Origin: Flammeovirgaceae bacterium BBD 1991-12
GTDB lineage: Bacteria > Bacteroidota > Bacteroidia > Cytophagales > Cyclobacteriaceae
Direction: 5' to 3'
NCBI GenBank assembly: GCA_001657315.1
Contig: LYSV01000018.1
Location: forward strand, 38,647 to 102,646
DNA: 64,000 nucleotides
Under the pieces are notes generated by a model. It ran no database searches. It was not told the origin of the DNA and saw only the letters and a list, made by a program, of their open reading frames with translations. This document shows, piece by piece, positions 52,375 through 61,289 of the stretch (position 1 is the first letter of the stretch; each line of letters starts with the position of its first letter). Made by a program: the position numbers and the translations under genes.

Positions 52375-53720
52375 TCCTTTATCTCATCCTGGTGAGTATC
52401 GGTGTATCGGTACTCTGGCTTTATTATGCTCTGGTACTTCGCAGAAATACCTTTTTTCAGCTTAATCGGTGGTATTTGTCAGGAGGATTAATCGTTTGCT
52501 TTCTTGCTCCTCTTGTTCATGACTTTATGCCTGTTGACCTGGTAAAGCCTTCAACGGTTGAGCAGAGTGATTCAGTACCCTATGTGCGAGCGCTCGTTCA
52601 TGTGGCCGAAAAGGTAAGCATGGAGCTGAAGTCTACGTCAGCTGCAGTTTCCCATGATCATTCATGGATAGTGACTACCTATTTGATCATCTGCGCTTTA
52701 ATGGTTGCACGGCTGGTCTGGTCGGTTTTCAGGATCATCAATTTATCCGCTGGGAAATCCTTTGATCTCCATGATGGTATAAGGGTATATCAGCATGATA
52801 CCATTACCCGCCCTTTTTCACTCTGGAGGAATATACATGTCCCACGGAGCTGGAAGTTAAACATTCCCAGGGAGGTATGGCTTCATGAAAAAGCGCATAT
52901 TGACCAGTACCATTTTCTGGATATTCTTCTCCTGGAACTGGCCTGTGCTTTTCTTTGGTTCAATCCGGTGATCTACATCTACCGGCGAAGCGTGCGACTG
53001 AATCTGGAATATCTGGCAGATAAAGGCGTGATCGCCGAAGAGTGTGACCCGGTACATTATCAAACATTGCTGTTGTCTATGGCGCTTACAAAAAAGGAGA
53101 CTTCTCCTTTTACTTTGAATTTCTCAGGTCCATTTAAAAACAGAATAGAAATGATGCAAAAACCAAATTCAAAAAACTGGAAAAAACTAGCACTTTTAGG
53201 AACCTTACCACTTGTGGGTTTACTGGTGGCCATGAGCACCAGAGAAGAGCTCAAGTCGACCATTGCAGCAGCCATCGCTCCGGTTACCAGCACTGGTATT
53301 ACGGATGCCAGACCTTCCGGATCGCCGATCAAGAAAGAGCAACTTATAAAGGTTTCGTCCGGCTATGGCATGACGATCCATCCTGAACAGAATGAAAAAG
53401 TACTTCATACAGGTATTGACCTTATGGCCCGTTTAGGCACTCCGGTTTATGCTACAGCTGACGGTACCGTTGAAATGGCCCGGTTTGATCCTGAAAAAGG
53501 TTATTTCATAAAGCTGGATCATTCCGGGCAGTATCAGACCCAGTATTTTCACCTTAAAAGTTTTACCGTAATGGAGGGAGCTGTCGTCACCAAAGGTCAG
53601 CCGATCGGGTACGTAGGCAATACCGGCCAGTCCACAGGCCCGCATTTACACTATGAAGTGCATGAGAACGGTAAAGCAGTAGACCCACGAGGCTTTATGG
53701 ATATTGAAGATGGTTGCTGA
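52371..53720 (+). CDS. Fusion of M56 (BlaR1-like) membrane metalloprotease and M23 peptidoglycan endopeptidase
   Basis: 449 residues. The N-terminal half has membrane helices (about 1-22, 36-50, 98-122, 180-198) and the M56 zinc motif HEKAH (172-176), followed by NLEYLAD (211-217) with the third ligand Glu. Another helix lies at about 273-290. The C-terminal part (about 325-440) is an M23/LytM domain with HTGID (His346, Asp350), His394, and the HLH pair (His425, His427), a complete zinc site. So a predicted cytoplasm-facing protease that would inactivate BlaI is linked to a periplasmic peptidoglycan hydrolase instead of the penicillin-binding sensor of BlaR1. The signal could be cell-wall structure itself. 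Such M23/M56 fusions are known in Bacteroidota. Confidence 0.9.
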   Translation: MILYLILVSIGVSVLWLYYALVLRRNTFFQLNRWYLSGGLIVCFLAPLVHDFMPVDLVKPSTVEQSDSVPYVRALVHVAEKVSMELKSTSAAVSHDHSWIVTTYLIICALMVARLVWSVFRIINLSAGKSFDLHDGIRVYQHDTITRPFSLWRNIHVPRSWKLNIPREVWLHEKAHIDQYHFLDILLLELACAFLWFNPVIYIYRRSVRLNLEYLADKGVIAEECDPVHYQTLLLSMALTKKETSPFTLNFSGPFKNRIEMMQKPNSKNWKKLALLGTLPLVGLLVAMSTREELKSTIAAAIAPVTSTGITDARPSGSPIKKEQLIKVSSGYGMTIHPEQNEKVLHTGIDLMARLGTPVYATADGTVEMARFDPEKGYFIKLDHSGQYQTQYFHLKSFTVMEGAVVTKGQPIGYVGNTGQSTGPHLHYEVHENGKAVDPRGFMDIEDGC

Positions 53721-53733
53721 ATTCCTGGAGACG

Positions 53734-53779
53734 GAAGCTGGAAGTCAGAAGTTGGATCTTGCTTCTGGCTTCCAGCTTC
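53734..53779. repeat. 18-base inverted repeat (hairpin)
   Basis: GAAGCTGGAAGTCAGAAG (53734-53751) pairs with CTTCTGGCTTCCAGCTTC (53762-53779) with one G:T position, 10-base loop. It follows the M56-M23 stop at 53720 and extends as a run of GAAGT/ACTTC words. No T run follows, so it is a repeat more than a classic terminator. Confidence 0.65.
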
Positions 53780-54062
53780 TAACTTCTAACCTCAGGCCCC
53801 GGCTTTCACTTATACCCAGAATTGTTACCCCTGCGTAGGGGACAAAGCCAAGATAATTAAAAAGGTTTTTATAGGCTTCCATCATAAAAGAGTGACGTCT
53901 CACTTCGACTTCCGTATAAATACCAGTGAAAGGGTCGCCAGGCGTACGGTAGGATATGCCTACATTCATATCGGGTTTCGCAAAGAAGCGGCCAAAGGTC
54001 ATTTTGCCATTGAGAGAGATATGGGAATGGCAAATGGGTGCGTCTAAGGAATGATTCTCTCT
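53745..54062 (-). pseudogene. Decayed gene fragment, membrane or barrel-like protein
   Basis: An open frame without a proper beginning or end; the piece open from 54062 reads SLDAPICHSHISLNGKMTFG, then RFFAKPDMNVGISYRTPGDP, FTGIYTEVEVRRHSFMMEAY, KNLFNYLGFVPYAGVTILG, and then runs into the repeat at 53734-53779. Composition and strand-like alternation look like part of a real protein, possibly an outer-membrane barrel, and not a chance frame. It has no good start; the first ATG (54002) lies inside the coherent part. Likely a remnant. The family could not be named. Confidence 0.4.
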
Positions 54063-54072
54063 TCAATTCAGT

Positions 54073-54080
54073 TATCTTTG
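54073..54080 (+). promoter_or_regulatory. Candidate -7 box for the toxin-antitoxin pair
   Basis: TATCTTTG matches TAnnTTTG and ends five bases before the antitoxin ATG (54086). No good TTG stands 19-21 bases upstream. If used, the mRNA would be almost leaderless. Confidence 0.4.
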
Positions 54081-54085
54081 TAATT

Positions 54086-54334
54086 ATGGCAACAACAACA
54101 GAAATACGAAACAGGCTTATAGATCGGTTAATGGCTATTAATAATTCAGAGTATTTAACCGCTTTGGAAAAAATTATAGAATCTTCGAATGTTCAACAAT
54201 CAAAAGTGATGCTAACAGAAGAGCAAAAGATCATGTTAGCTATGAGTGATGATGATATCAAAAATGGGAGTGTTTTAGATCAGGAATCACTGAATGAAGA
54301 AGAACTTAAATGGCTGACAAAAAAAACCTCCTGA
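54086..54334 (+). CDS. Putative antitoxin of a RelE/ParE-type module
   Basis: 82 residues, ATG at 54086 (an upstream TTG at 54038 would add 16 residues of unlikely sequence). Mostly helical: TEIRNRLIDRLMAINNSEYL, TALEKIIESSN, then EEQKIMLAMSDDDIKNGSVL, and the closing acidic SLNEEELKWLTKK. The tail that would wrap the toxin is acidic while the toxin is basic, as in ParD/RelB-like antitoxins, though no DNA-binding motif is obvious. Its end overlaps the toxin start by 25 bases. Confidence 0.8.
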   Translation: MATTTEIRNRLIDRLMAINNSEYLTALEKIIESSNVQQSKVMLTEEQKIMLAMSDDDIKNGSVLDQESLNEEELKWLTKKTS

Positions 54335-54657
54335 CCGGTCGGCAGGTAATCTGGACTAAGACGGCAGCCAGACAGCGAAGAAATATTCTACAATACTGGG
54401 TTAAACGAAACAAGTCAAATACCTATTCTCTTAAGCTTCTTAGGCTCAGCAATGAAAAGACAAAACTCATTGCTAAAAATCCAAGATTATTTCGACTCTC
54501 AGAACACCCTGATACACACGTAGCTGCCATGGGTCATTTCAGTATCTACTACAAAATCACTGAAAAGGAAATCATTATCACAGCCTTTTGGGACAATCGA
54601 CAAGACCCAAAGAAACTTTTAAAACAGCTCAAAGACCAGCATAAACCAAATAGCTAG
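54310..54657 (+). CDS. RelE/ParE family toxin
   Basis: 115 residues, strongly basic. Characteristic layout: VIWTKTAARQRRNILQYWVK (strand and helix), KLLRLSNEKTKLIAKNPRLF, then HFSIYYKITEKEIIITAFWD and NRQDPKKL, the last block being typical for the family. It would act as a ribosome-dependent mRNA interferase (RelE) or gyrase poison (ParE); these cannot be separated by eye. The 25-base overlap with the preceding antitoxin gene is a usual toxin-antitoxin arrangement. Confidence 0.88.
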   Translation: MADKKNLLTGRQVIWTKTAARQRRNILQYWVKRNKSNTYSLKLLRLSNEKTKLIAKNPRLFRLSEHPDTHVAAMGHFSIYYKITEKEIIITAFWDNRQDPKKLLKQLKDQHKPNS

Positions 54658-55113
54658 CAATAATTGTGATTTCTCAATCGTTCACCAGCCATTTAAAATA
54701 ATACGTATATAATCAAATAGTGTAATTACTGTCGGATTGAGTCCATACGGCAGAGCCTTTTGTCATTGTGGCTATCAGTAAAACTATGTTCTTCATCCTA
54801 CTTGTGGTTTAAGGAATGTTTCTGATTCGTGGTACCAAATAGCGGTTTACGAAGGTGCCCTCTAAAAAAACTGCTGATCTGTGGAAATTATAGGATAACC
54901 GTAGTTTCAGTCAAAGTGAGACGCAACTGTGTTTATGAGAACATGGAGCACTACCGCATGGTGAATCGAAACAGACGTTATCAGAACGGCGGACCGGACG
55001 TCATGTATTGCATATGGATCGGAAAGGCAGACAGCATTTCTTTTCAGGACCGGTAGCGGCCTGTAGGGATTTTACCGGCAGGAGCGTTCACCTACGCTGA
55101 GCTTTGATGAATG
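54658..55113. other. Intergenic region, no convincing gene
   Basis: About 460 bases downstream of the toxin gene. A 75-codon open frame (54829-55056) has no signal of coding. No repeat or promoter box recognised. Confidence 0.45.
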
Positions 55114-55146
55114 AAAAAAGCTGAAGCAGTTGCCTGCTACAGCTTT
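55114..55146 (-). terminator. Rho-independent terminator of the sugar-dehydrogenase gene
   Basis: Read on the minus strand: stem AAAGCTGTAGCAG with CTGCTTCAGCTTT, one mismatch, 4-base loop, followed by six T. It lies 28 bases beyond the stop codon at 55174. Confidence 0.8.
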
Positions 55147-55173
55147 CTGGCTCGCGTAAACTGCTGATAGGTA

Positions 55174-56613
55174 TTACTGCTCGGGTATCAGGCGTATAAG
55201 CCTGCCCGGACTCTCTGCCACAATGTACATATAGCCATCCCTGCCCATATGTACATCCCGTACCCGCCCAATGTCTTTCAACAACTCTTCATGACCTGTA
55301 ACCACATTACCATCCATTTTCAGGCGATGCAGGTATTCGAACTTGAGTGAGCTAACGAACAGATCATTTTTCCAGTTTCCATAAAAATCACCCGAGAGAA
55401 AAGTCATGCCACATGGAGCAATGGAAGGTGTCCAATAATGTATAGGTTGTTCCATTCCCTCTTTTTCAGTAAGGTCTGTAAATGTGCTTCCGTCATAATT
55501 AATTCCGTAGGAAATCACTGGCCATCCATAGTTATTGCCTGCTGCCAGCATATTGACTTCATCGCCTCCCCGAGGTCCGTGCTCGCCCTCCCAGATGACT
55601 CCGGTCACGGGATGTATTGTGAGACCCTGAGGATTACGCATCCCATAGCCATATATTGAACCAATGGCTTCCTGGCTATTGTAGAAGGGGTTGTCTTGTG
55701 GAATTTGTCCGTCATCCAGGATTCTGTGCACCTTCCCCAGAAAATTGTCCAGGGTTTGTGGATACTCATCCCTGCGTCCGCGGTCGCCTACCGAAACATA
55801 CAAATATCCCTCCCGATCGAATACCAATCTTGATCCATAATGACGAGTAGTACTAAGATAGGGGAGTGCAGTAAAAATCTCCTCAACCTGCTCCAGCCTG
55901 TCTCCGGAAAGCCTGGCTCGTGCTACAGCTGTTGATTGTTCAGATGGATTACCGGGGTTAATGCTGGCGTAGGAGAGATAGACAAACGAATTGTTTTCAA
56001 AATCAGGGTGTATGATTACGTCCAGTAACCCTCCCTGACCTTTCGAAACAACATCCGGTACACCTGTAATTTCTACCATATCCTCATCATCTCCGATGAG
56101 AAATAGCTTTCCTCCACGCTCTGTTACCAGGAATCTGCCATTGGGAAGTTGCTCAATGCCCCAGGGAACCCCGGGAATCTCTTCCGTGATGGTTTCCAAC
56201 CGGAAAGCGAGGTCGTTGGATTTGATCAATCCTGAAAGATCAGGATTTTCCGCTTCCAGCATCTCTTTTGTTTTTCCTTGTATTTCTGAAAGAATGTAGT
56301 TCGTCAAATCCCTGAGTTCCTCTTCGCTGAAAGTGGCTTCATATGCTGGCATGCCATTTTCCTCGTACCCAACTTTTATGGAGTTTAACACAGATTCCTG
56401 TGAACTGCCGTATATCCATTGACGCTCAACAAAAGATTCTAAATTTTGTCCATGACAGCCACCACAGTGATTGCGGTAGTTGAGGATAGCTTGTTCCACA
56501 TCAATGATTTCAGAGGTCGGATTTTCCACAGGCAAAGGAGAATCCGCCTGGTCATTACAACCAACCATTATATACAAAAAGCCCAACAACATAGTAGTGA
56601 CTGAATTTTTCAA
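55174..56613 (-). CDS. Cytochrome c / PQQ-dependent sugar dehydrogenase (soluble glucose/sorbosone type) lipoprotein
   Basis: 479 residues, TTG start at 56613. Signal with lipobox-like IMVGC (Cys19). A cytochrome c domain (about 36-112) has the heme site CGGCH (50-54) and a Met-containing GMPAYEATFSEEEL segment. The C-terminal beta-propeller (about 130-478) carries VTERGGKLFL, GYGMRNPQGL and EHGPRGGDEVNML, typical of PQQ glucose/sorbosone dehydrogenases. It would oxidise a sugar or alcohol in the periplasm and pass electrons through its own heme. No genes for PQQ synthesis are seen in the window. Transcribed alone, with a terminator just past its end. Confidence 0.92.
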   Translation of the reverse strand: MKNSVTTMLLGFLYIMVGCNDQADSPLPVENPTSEIIDVEQAILNYRNHCGGCHGQNLESFVERQWIYGSSQESVLNSIKVGYEENGMPAYEATFSEEELRDLTNYILSEIQGKTKEMLEAENPDLSGLIKSNDLAFRLETITEEIPGVPWGIEQLPNGRFLVTERGGKLFLIGDDEDMVEITGVPDVVSKGQGGLLDVIIHPDFENNSFVYLSYASINPGNPSEQSTAVARARLSGDRLEQVEEIFTALPYLSTTRHYGSRLVFDREGYLYVSVGDRGRRDEYPQTLDNFLGKVHRILDDGQIPQDNPFYNSQEAIGSIYGYGMRNPQGLTIHPVTGVIWEGEHGPRGGDEVNMLAAGNNYGWPVISYGINYDGSTFTDLTEKEGMEQPIHYWTPSIAPCGMTFLSGDFYGNWKNDLFVSSLKFEYLHRLKMDGNVVTGHEELLKDIGRVRDVHMGRDGYMYIVAESPGRLIRLIPEQ

Positions 56614-57026
56614 TGTTTTACAAAATTTTGATTAGACAGTTAATAACGATAATTTATGAAAAATCGTGCATTTACCTAGCCTGGCGATTAGCTGTAGTAA
56701 GATTAATGAGGTTTACTGACAATGTTATGTGTTGTGAAAGTTTCGCCCTTCCTATCCCCGGATTCTATGGCTATTGCAGGGACTTTTTCGTAATGATCAA
56801 GCGCTGTAGCAAAGGAATACTGAAGATAATCCACAACAAACTTCGCTCAGGGAGGGTAATGTTAAGGGCGAAGTAGGGTGAAACTAAATTGCGTGGTGTG
56901 TGCAATGCGTTATACCATGCCTTGCGTTATAGCCATTAAGGTTTCATGTGGCAAAATTATTTGATGTTGGATTTTTGTGATCAGCTATGTAACATGGAAC
57001 CAGTTTAAACGCTGCACGATAAATCA
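56614..57026. other. Divergent intergenic region with a direct repeat
   Basis: About 413 bases between the dehydrogenase and sigma genes. A near-repeat TGCGTTATACCAT (56906-56918) and TGCGTTATAGCCAT (56923-56936) lies about 90-120 bases before the sigma start. No other structure or convincing gene. Confidence 0.4.
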
Positions 57027-57590
57027 ATGGATCAGGACGACCATTCATTATTTGATTCCGGGACAGATAACCTGCCTGATTTTGAAAAACTATTCAGCAC
57101 ACACTACCTGTCACTGTGTATTTACGCCAGGAGAATAGTAGGTGATATGGACATTGCCAGAGACCTGGTGCAGGATGTTTTCGTAATGGTTTATGAAAAA
57201 AGAAGTACATTAAAGATCAGGTCTGCTAAGTCATTTCTCTACAGATCAGTATACCATGCCTGTCTGAATCATTTGAAAAAGATCAATACGCACCAGCGGC
57301 ATCATGAATATCTCAAATACACGATGCCGGACAGTGAATATCATGATTCGGTGATACAGGCGGAGCTGGAGGAGAAGATATGGAAGGCTGTGCAAAAGCT
57401 ACCGGATCAATGCCGCAGGATATTCGAAATGAACCGGTTTGAAGGAAAGAAGAACAAAGAGATTGCCGAAATATTAGGTATTTCCATACGAACAGTGGAA
57501 ACACAGATCAGCAAAGCGCTGAGAATGATACGGAAGGATGTTGAGCACCTTCTGATTGCGCTTATGCTACTTTCATCAGTTATCGCCTGA
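57027..57590 (+). CDS. ECF-type RNA polymerase sigma-70 factor
   Basis: 187 residues. Region 2 (about 18-85) reads FEKLFSTHYLSLCIYARRIV, RDLVQDVFVMVYEKR, and AKSFLYRSVYHACLNHLKK. Region 4 (about 120-175) reads LPDQCRRIFEMNRFEGKKNK, then EIAEILGISIRTVETQISKA. The hydrophobic end (LLIALMLLSSVIA) is like that of the first sigma in the window. It is followed by a fecR gene and a TonB receptor with an STN domain, completing a trans-envelope regulation set. Confidence 0.95.
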   Translation: MDQDDHSLFDSGTDNLPDFEKLFSTHYLSLCIYARRIVGDMDIARDLVQDVFVMVYEKRSTLKIRSAKSFLYRSVYHACLNHLKKINTHQRHHEYLKYTMPDSEYHDSVIQAELEEKIWKAVQKLPDQCRRIFEMNRFEGKKNKEIAEILGISIRTVETQISKALRMIRKDVEHLLIALMLLSSVIA

Positions 57591-57654
57591 ATTTTTTCTT
57601 GTCGGGAATACGTGTAAAAGGCACGTTGGTTTTCATAGGTATAAGAGAGCTACT

Positions 57655-58668
57655 ATGAACAGTGATCAACCCGTAAGTCAGGAATTAATCATACGGTTCC
57701 TTTCCGGAGAGGCCAGTCCGGAGGAAGTGGATCAGGTAAACACCTGGCTATATCAGGATGTAAAAAACAGGGAATACATTGATCAGCTAAGAATACTTTG
57801 GCAATCCAGTGAAAATATAAAGGATCTGGCTTCCATCAGCCTTGAAGAAGACTGGAAGAAGGTCAAGCTGGCAATAAAGCGTAAAACACCTCAGGCGGCA
57901 CCGCATGGAAGAAGGCCGGTAACACGTATGATGTATCAGCTGGTTCGGATAGCAGCCGTCATCACCGTATTGGTCGCAGGATATTTGATCTGGCCCGAGC
58001 TGTTCCGGTATTTCCGGGAGGACACCACCACCATTATCGCAGATGGCAATATAACAAACGTTACACTGCCTGATGGTAGCAGAGTTTACCTGAACAAAAA
58101 ATCCCACCTGACCTATGCAAAAGATTTTGGCGTGAGTAACAGGGAAGTACGGCTGACAGGGGAGGCTTTTTTTGAGGTAATGAAGGATGAAGGCAAGCCC
58201 TTTCTTGTCACCAATGGCCATACTGTTACCAGGGTAGCAGGCACGTCTTTTAATGTTAACGGTATGTATTCCTCTGAAGTAGTGGTTACCGTCGCATCGG
58301 GCAGGGTCTTTTTTTACAATGAGGCCGAGCCCGCTACAAAACTTGTCATGGAGCAGGGAGACAGAGGTGTTTGGAATGAGGTAAAGGGTTTGACGAAAAT
58401 GATCAATGAAGATATCAATTTCCTGTCATGGAAAACGGGAGAATTAGTGTTTGAAGGCGCAAGTCTGTCACAGGTTATTCATGATCTCAGCAGACATTAT
58501 GATCAACCGATTCGGTCGGGTTCAGAAGACCTTGAAAAATGTACACTAACGACTACATTCAGACATCAGGAAATAGAAGAGGTGCTGGAAGAAATAGAAT
58601 TGGCACTACCCGTTCGGATAATAAAGAAGAAGGACACGATCATCATAGAAGGGGAGGAATGCATTTGA
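57655..58668 (+). CDS. FecR family anti-sigma factor
   Basis: 337 residues from the ATG at 57655; frames starting earlier lack coding character. Cytoplasmic part 1-85 (QELIIRFLSGEASPEEVDQV), one membrane helix about 93-112 (LVRIAAVITVLVAGYLIW), FecR domain (LPDGSRVYLNKKS, GEAFFEVMKD) and a DUF4974-type C-terminus (LSQVIHDLSRHYDQPI). It lies 64 bases after the sigma gene and its end overlaps or abuts the receptor gene. Expected to hold the sigma until the receptor's STN domain signals. Confidence 0.95.
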   Translation: MNSDQPVSQELIIRFLSGEASPEEVDQVNTWLYQDVKNREYIDQLRILWQSSENIKDLASISLEEDWKKVKLAIKRKTPQAAPHGRRPVTRMMYQLVRIAAVITVLVAGYLIWPELFRYFREDTTTIIADGNITNVTLPDGSRVYLNKKSHLTYAKDFGVSNREVRLTGEAFFEVMKDEGKPFLVTNGHTVTRVAGTSFNVNGMYSSEVVVTVASGRVFFYNEAEPATKLVMEQGDRGVWNEVKGLTKMINEDINFLSWKTGELVFEGASLSQVIHDLSRHYDQPIRSGSEDLEKCTLTTTFRHQEIEEVLEEIELALPVRIIKKKDTIIIEGEECI

Positions 58669-58682
58669 AGACTTTATTGCCT

Positions 58683-61289
58683 ATGAACAGAAAACTGAGA
58701 CTGCTCCACATCCTTTTGATCATTTCCACCTCCGACATGCTGGCCCAGGAGTCGGCACTTGACCAGGTGATCATAATGAATAGCACCATGGGCACCATGG
58801 AGAATCTTTTACAGGAAGCAGGCAGAATCAGCGGCATCACCTTCACCTATGGTAATGAGATCAATGTTGGGGATACAATTACCTTGACAGATGACAGGCT
58901 GACCGTCAGATCGTTGCTGGACCAACTATTTTCTGGTAAGGTGACCTGTATTGTGCGTGGAAACCGAATAATCCTACGCCCTGAACCTGTCCCTGAAAAG
59001 AAAGAGAAACTCACCATCACCGGATATATCACCGACTCTGCCTCTGGCGAGTTTTTGATCGGTGCTACCTTAATGATCGAAGAGCTTTCAACAGGTACCG
59101 TCACCAACAACTATGGCTTTTATTCGATCACACTGCCCAAAGGTACCTACACTCTTTCATACAGCTTCATTGGCTATCGGGAGATCAGGAAAAAGGTCAT
59201 GCTTGATACTGATCTTACACTGAACATCGAACTCCCTGAACTCACAACAGTACTGGATCAAATCGTGGTCACTTCAGAAGCTGAGGAAAAAAATGTAATT
59301 TCAAGCGAGCCGGGCACTCACCGGATCCCGATCAGATCTGTAGAAACCATGCCGGCCCTTGGGGGTAATCCTGACGTAATCAAGTCCATACAACTCCTGC
59401 CCGGTGTGACAACAATAGGAGAGGGCTCTACCGGTTTTTTTGTGCGGGGGGGCGGCCGGGACCAAAACCTCATCCTACTGGACGAGGCCCCAGTATATAA
59501 TCCCTCCCATTTCCTTGGCTTTTTGTCCGTATTCAATTCCGATGCCATCAACAGCATGACCTTTTACAAGGGAGGGATACCGGCAAGGTACGGTGGCCGG
59601 GCCTCTTCCGTTCTGGATATCAGAATGAAGGAAGGAAGCAACAGAAAATTCAGTGCAAATGCCGCCGTCAGTCCACTGGGAGGCACCAAACTGACGCTGA
59701 GTGCGCCTGTTTTGCAGAAAAAGGGTTCTTTTATTGTTTCAGGAAGGAGAACCTACATTGACCCACTGCTTTGGCTGGCGAGCAATGCTCAGCCGACATT
59801 GGAAGGGACCAGATTGTTTTTTTATGATCTTAATGCCAAGGCGAATTACACCTTCGATGCAAAGAACAGGCTGTTTGTCTCCGGCTATTTTGGGAGGGAT
59901 GTGAACCGGCTGCCTATTTTGGATATTGATATCAGCTGGGGCAATACCACATCCACCCTAAGATGGAATCACTTATTCAGCAAAAGGCTGTTTGCCAACT
60001 TTACGGTGATCTACAGCGGTTACGATTACAGGCTGGACATACCAGCGGCTGAGGTACCGGTAGCATGGGAGTCCCGGATCCGCGATATTAACCTGGGAGC
60101 TGATTTTACATTCTTTCCCAATCCTACTACCACCCTGGGTTTTGGAATGAATACCATACACCATCATTTTGATCCGGGAAGTAATGATGCAGATCCTCAA
60201 TTTGATGTATCCAACAGTAATGCACTGGAGAACAGCCTTTTTTTGAGTGTAGAAAAGGAATGGGGAAATTCGGTCCTGCTGGAGCTGGGAATGAGATGGT
60301 CACTGTTCCAAAATATCGGTCCGGCTACATTGTTTGAATTTAATAACAGATTTGAGCCTGTAGACACTATTCATCATGCCCGGGATGAGTTTTACAACTA
60401 CTTTCATAACCCTGAACCAAGAATGGCTGTCAGGTTTTTACTGGACAGGAGCCAATCCCTTAAGGTCAGTTACGACCGGATGGCCCAGTATCTCCATTTG
60501 CTCGCCAATTCGACGCTGTCCTTTACTGCATTTGATGTTTGGTATCCCAGCGGCCCCAATATAGAACCTCTACTGGCGGATCAGGTAGCTGTCGGGTATT
60601 TCAGGAATTTTAAAAACAACGCATTGGAAGCTTCCGTTGAGGGTTTTTATAAGCATATTGAAAATCAGATAGACTACACAGACTTTGCACAAACAGCCTT
60701 CAATCCTCTGTTGGAAGGGGACCTTAGGGTTGGGAAAGCATGGTCTTACGGAGTCGAGTTTTTACTGAAAAAAAATAAGGGAAAGGTTACCGGATGGTTC
60801 AGCTATACATGGTCGCGTGCCATTCATAAAATCCGGGGGGTCAATGGCGGAGACCCATTTCCTGCTGCTTATGATCAGCCGCATAAAATAGCCACCACGG
60901 CATCGTGGCAGGTGTCGGAACGCGTCTCACTGGGCGCCAATTGGGTATTCAATACAGGAGGCCCCTTCACACCACCTGTTGAAAGCTATGATTTTGACGG
61001 AGTCACCGTACCCGTACCTGTGTATGTGTCCCGGAATGATTCCCGCCTGCCGGATTATCACCGTCTCGATCTTTCTGCAAAACTGGATCCAAAGAAGAAT
61101 CTGAACAGAAAGATCAAAATAGAATACGTACTTTCTATCTACAATGCTTACAATCGTCTGAATGCACTTTCCGTTTATGTAGGTGAGGACCTGTCGGTCG
61201 ATGCTGATCCTATAAATCCAAGAACGGTGGTAAATCAGATCACGCTGTTGCCCATTTTGCCCACCTTTTCCTTTTTGTTTAAGCTATGA
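58683..61289 (+). CDS. TonB-dependent outer-membrane receptor with STN and carboxypeptidase-like domains
   Basis: 868 residues from MNRKLRLLHILLIISTS (ATG 58683). An ATG at 58659 is in frame, has GGGGAGG directly before it and would overlap fecR. Parts: signal peptide, STN domain (about 30-105), regulatory-like domain (ITGYITDSASGEFLIGATL), plug (VIKSIQLLPGVTTIGEGSTG, FFVRGGGRDQNLILLDEAPV), barrel ending FSFLFKL. This receptor type (not SusC) typically stands beside DUF4249 proteins in Bacteroidota, as here. Likely imports iron chelates or other ligands; substrate not inferred further. Confidence 0.94.
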   Translation: MNRKLRLLHILLIISTSDMLAQESALDQVIIMNSTMGTMENLLQEAGRISGITFTYGNEINVGDTITLTDDRLTVRSLLDQLFSGKVTCIVRGNRIILRPEPVPEKKEKLTITGYITDSASGEFLIGATLMIEELSTGTVTNNYGFYSITLPKGTYTLSYSFIGYREIRKKVMLDTDLTLNIELPELTTVLDQIVVTSEAEEKNVISSEPGTHRIPIRSVETMPALGGNPDVIKSIQLLPGVTTIGEGSTGFFVRGGGRDQNLILLDEAPVYNPSHFLGFLSVFNSDAINSMTFYKGGIPARYGGRASSVLDIRMKEGSNRKFSANAAVSPLGGTKLTLSAPVLQKKGSFIVSGRRTYIDPLLWLASNAQPTLEGTRLFFYDLNAKANYTFDAKNRLFVSGYFGRDVNRLPILDIDISWGNTTSTLRWNHLFSKRLFANFTVIYSGYDYRLDIPAAEVPVAWESRIRDINLGADFTFFPNPTTTLGFGMNTIHHHFDPGSNDADPQFDVSNSNALENSLFLSVEKEWGNSVLLELGMRWSLFQNIGPATLFEFNNRFEPVDTIHHARDEFYNYFHNPEPRMAVRFLLDRSQSLKVSYDRMAQYLHLLANSTLSFTAFDVWYPSGPNIEPLLADQVAVGYFRNFKNNALEASVEGFYKHIENQIDYTDFAQTAFNPLLEGDLRVGKAWSYGVEFLLKKNKGKVTGWFSYTWSRAIHKIRGVNGGDPFPAAYDQPHKIATTASWQVSERVSLGANWVFNTGGPFTPPVESYDFDGVTVPVPVYVSRNDSRLPDYHRLDLSAKLDPKKNLNRKIKIEYVLSIYNAYNRLNALSVYVGEDLSVDADPINPRTVVNQITLLPILPTFSFLFKL

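Noticed and set aside
54829..55056. Possible 75-residue protein
   Set aside because: No recognisable domain, poor start context and irregular composition in an otherwise empty gap.
56613..56876. Possible 87-residue protein opposite the sugar-dehydrogenase start
   Set aside because: It begins on the dehydrogenase start codon in antisense and is rich in residues typical of AT-rich non-coding DNA.
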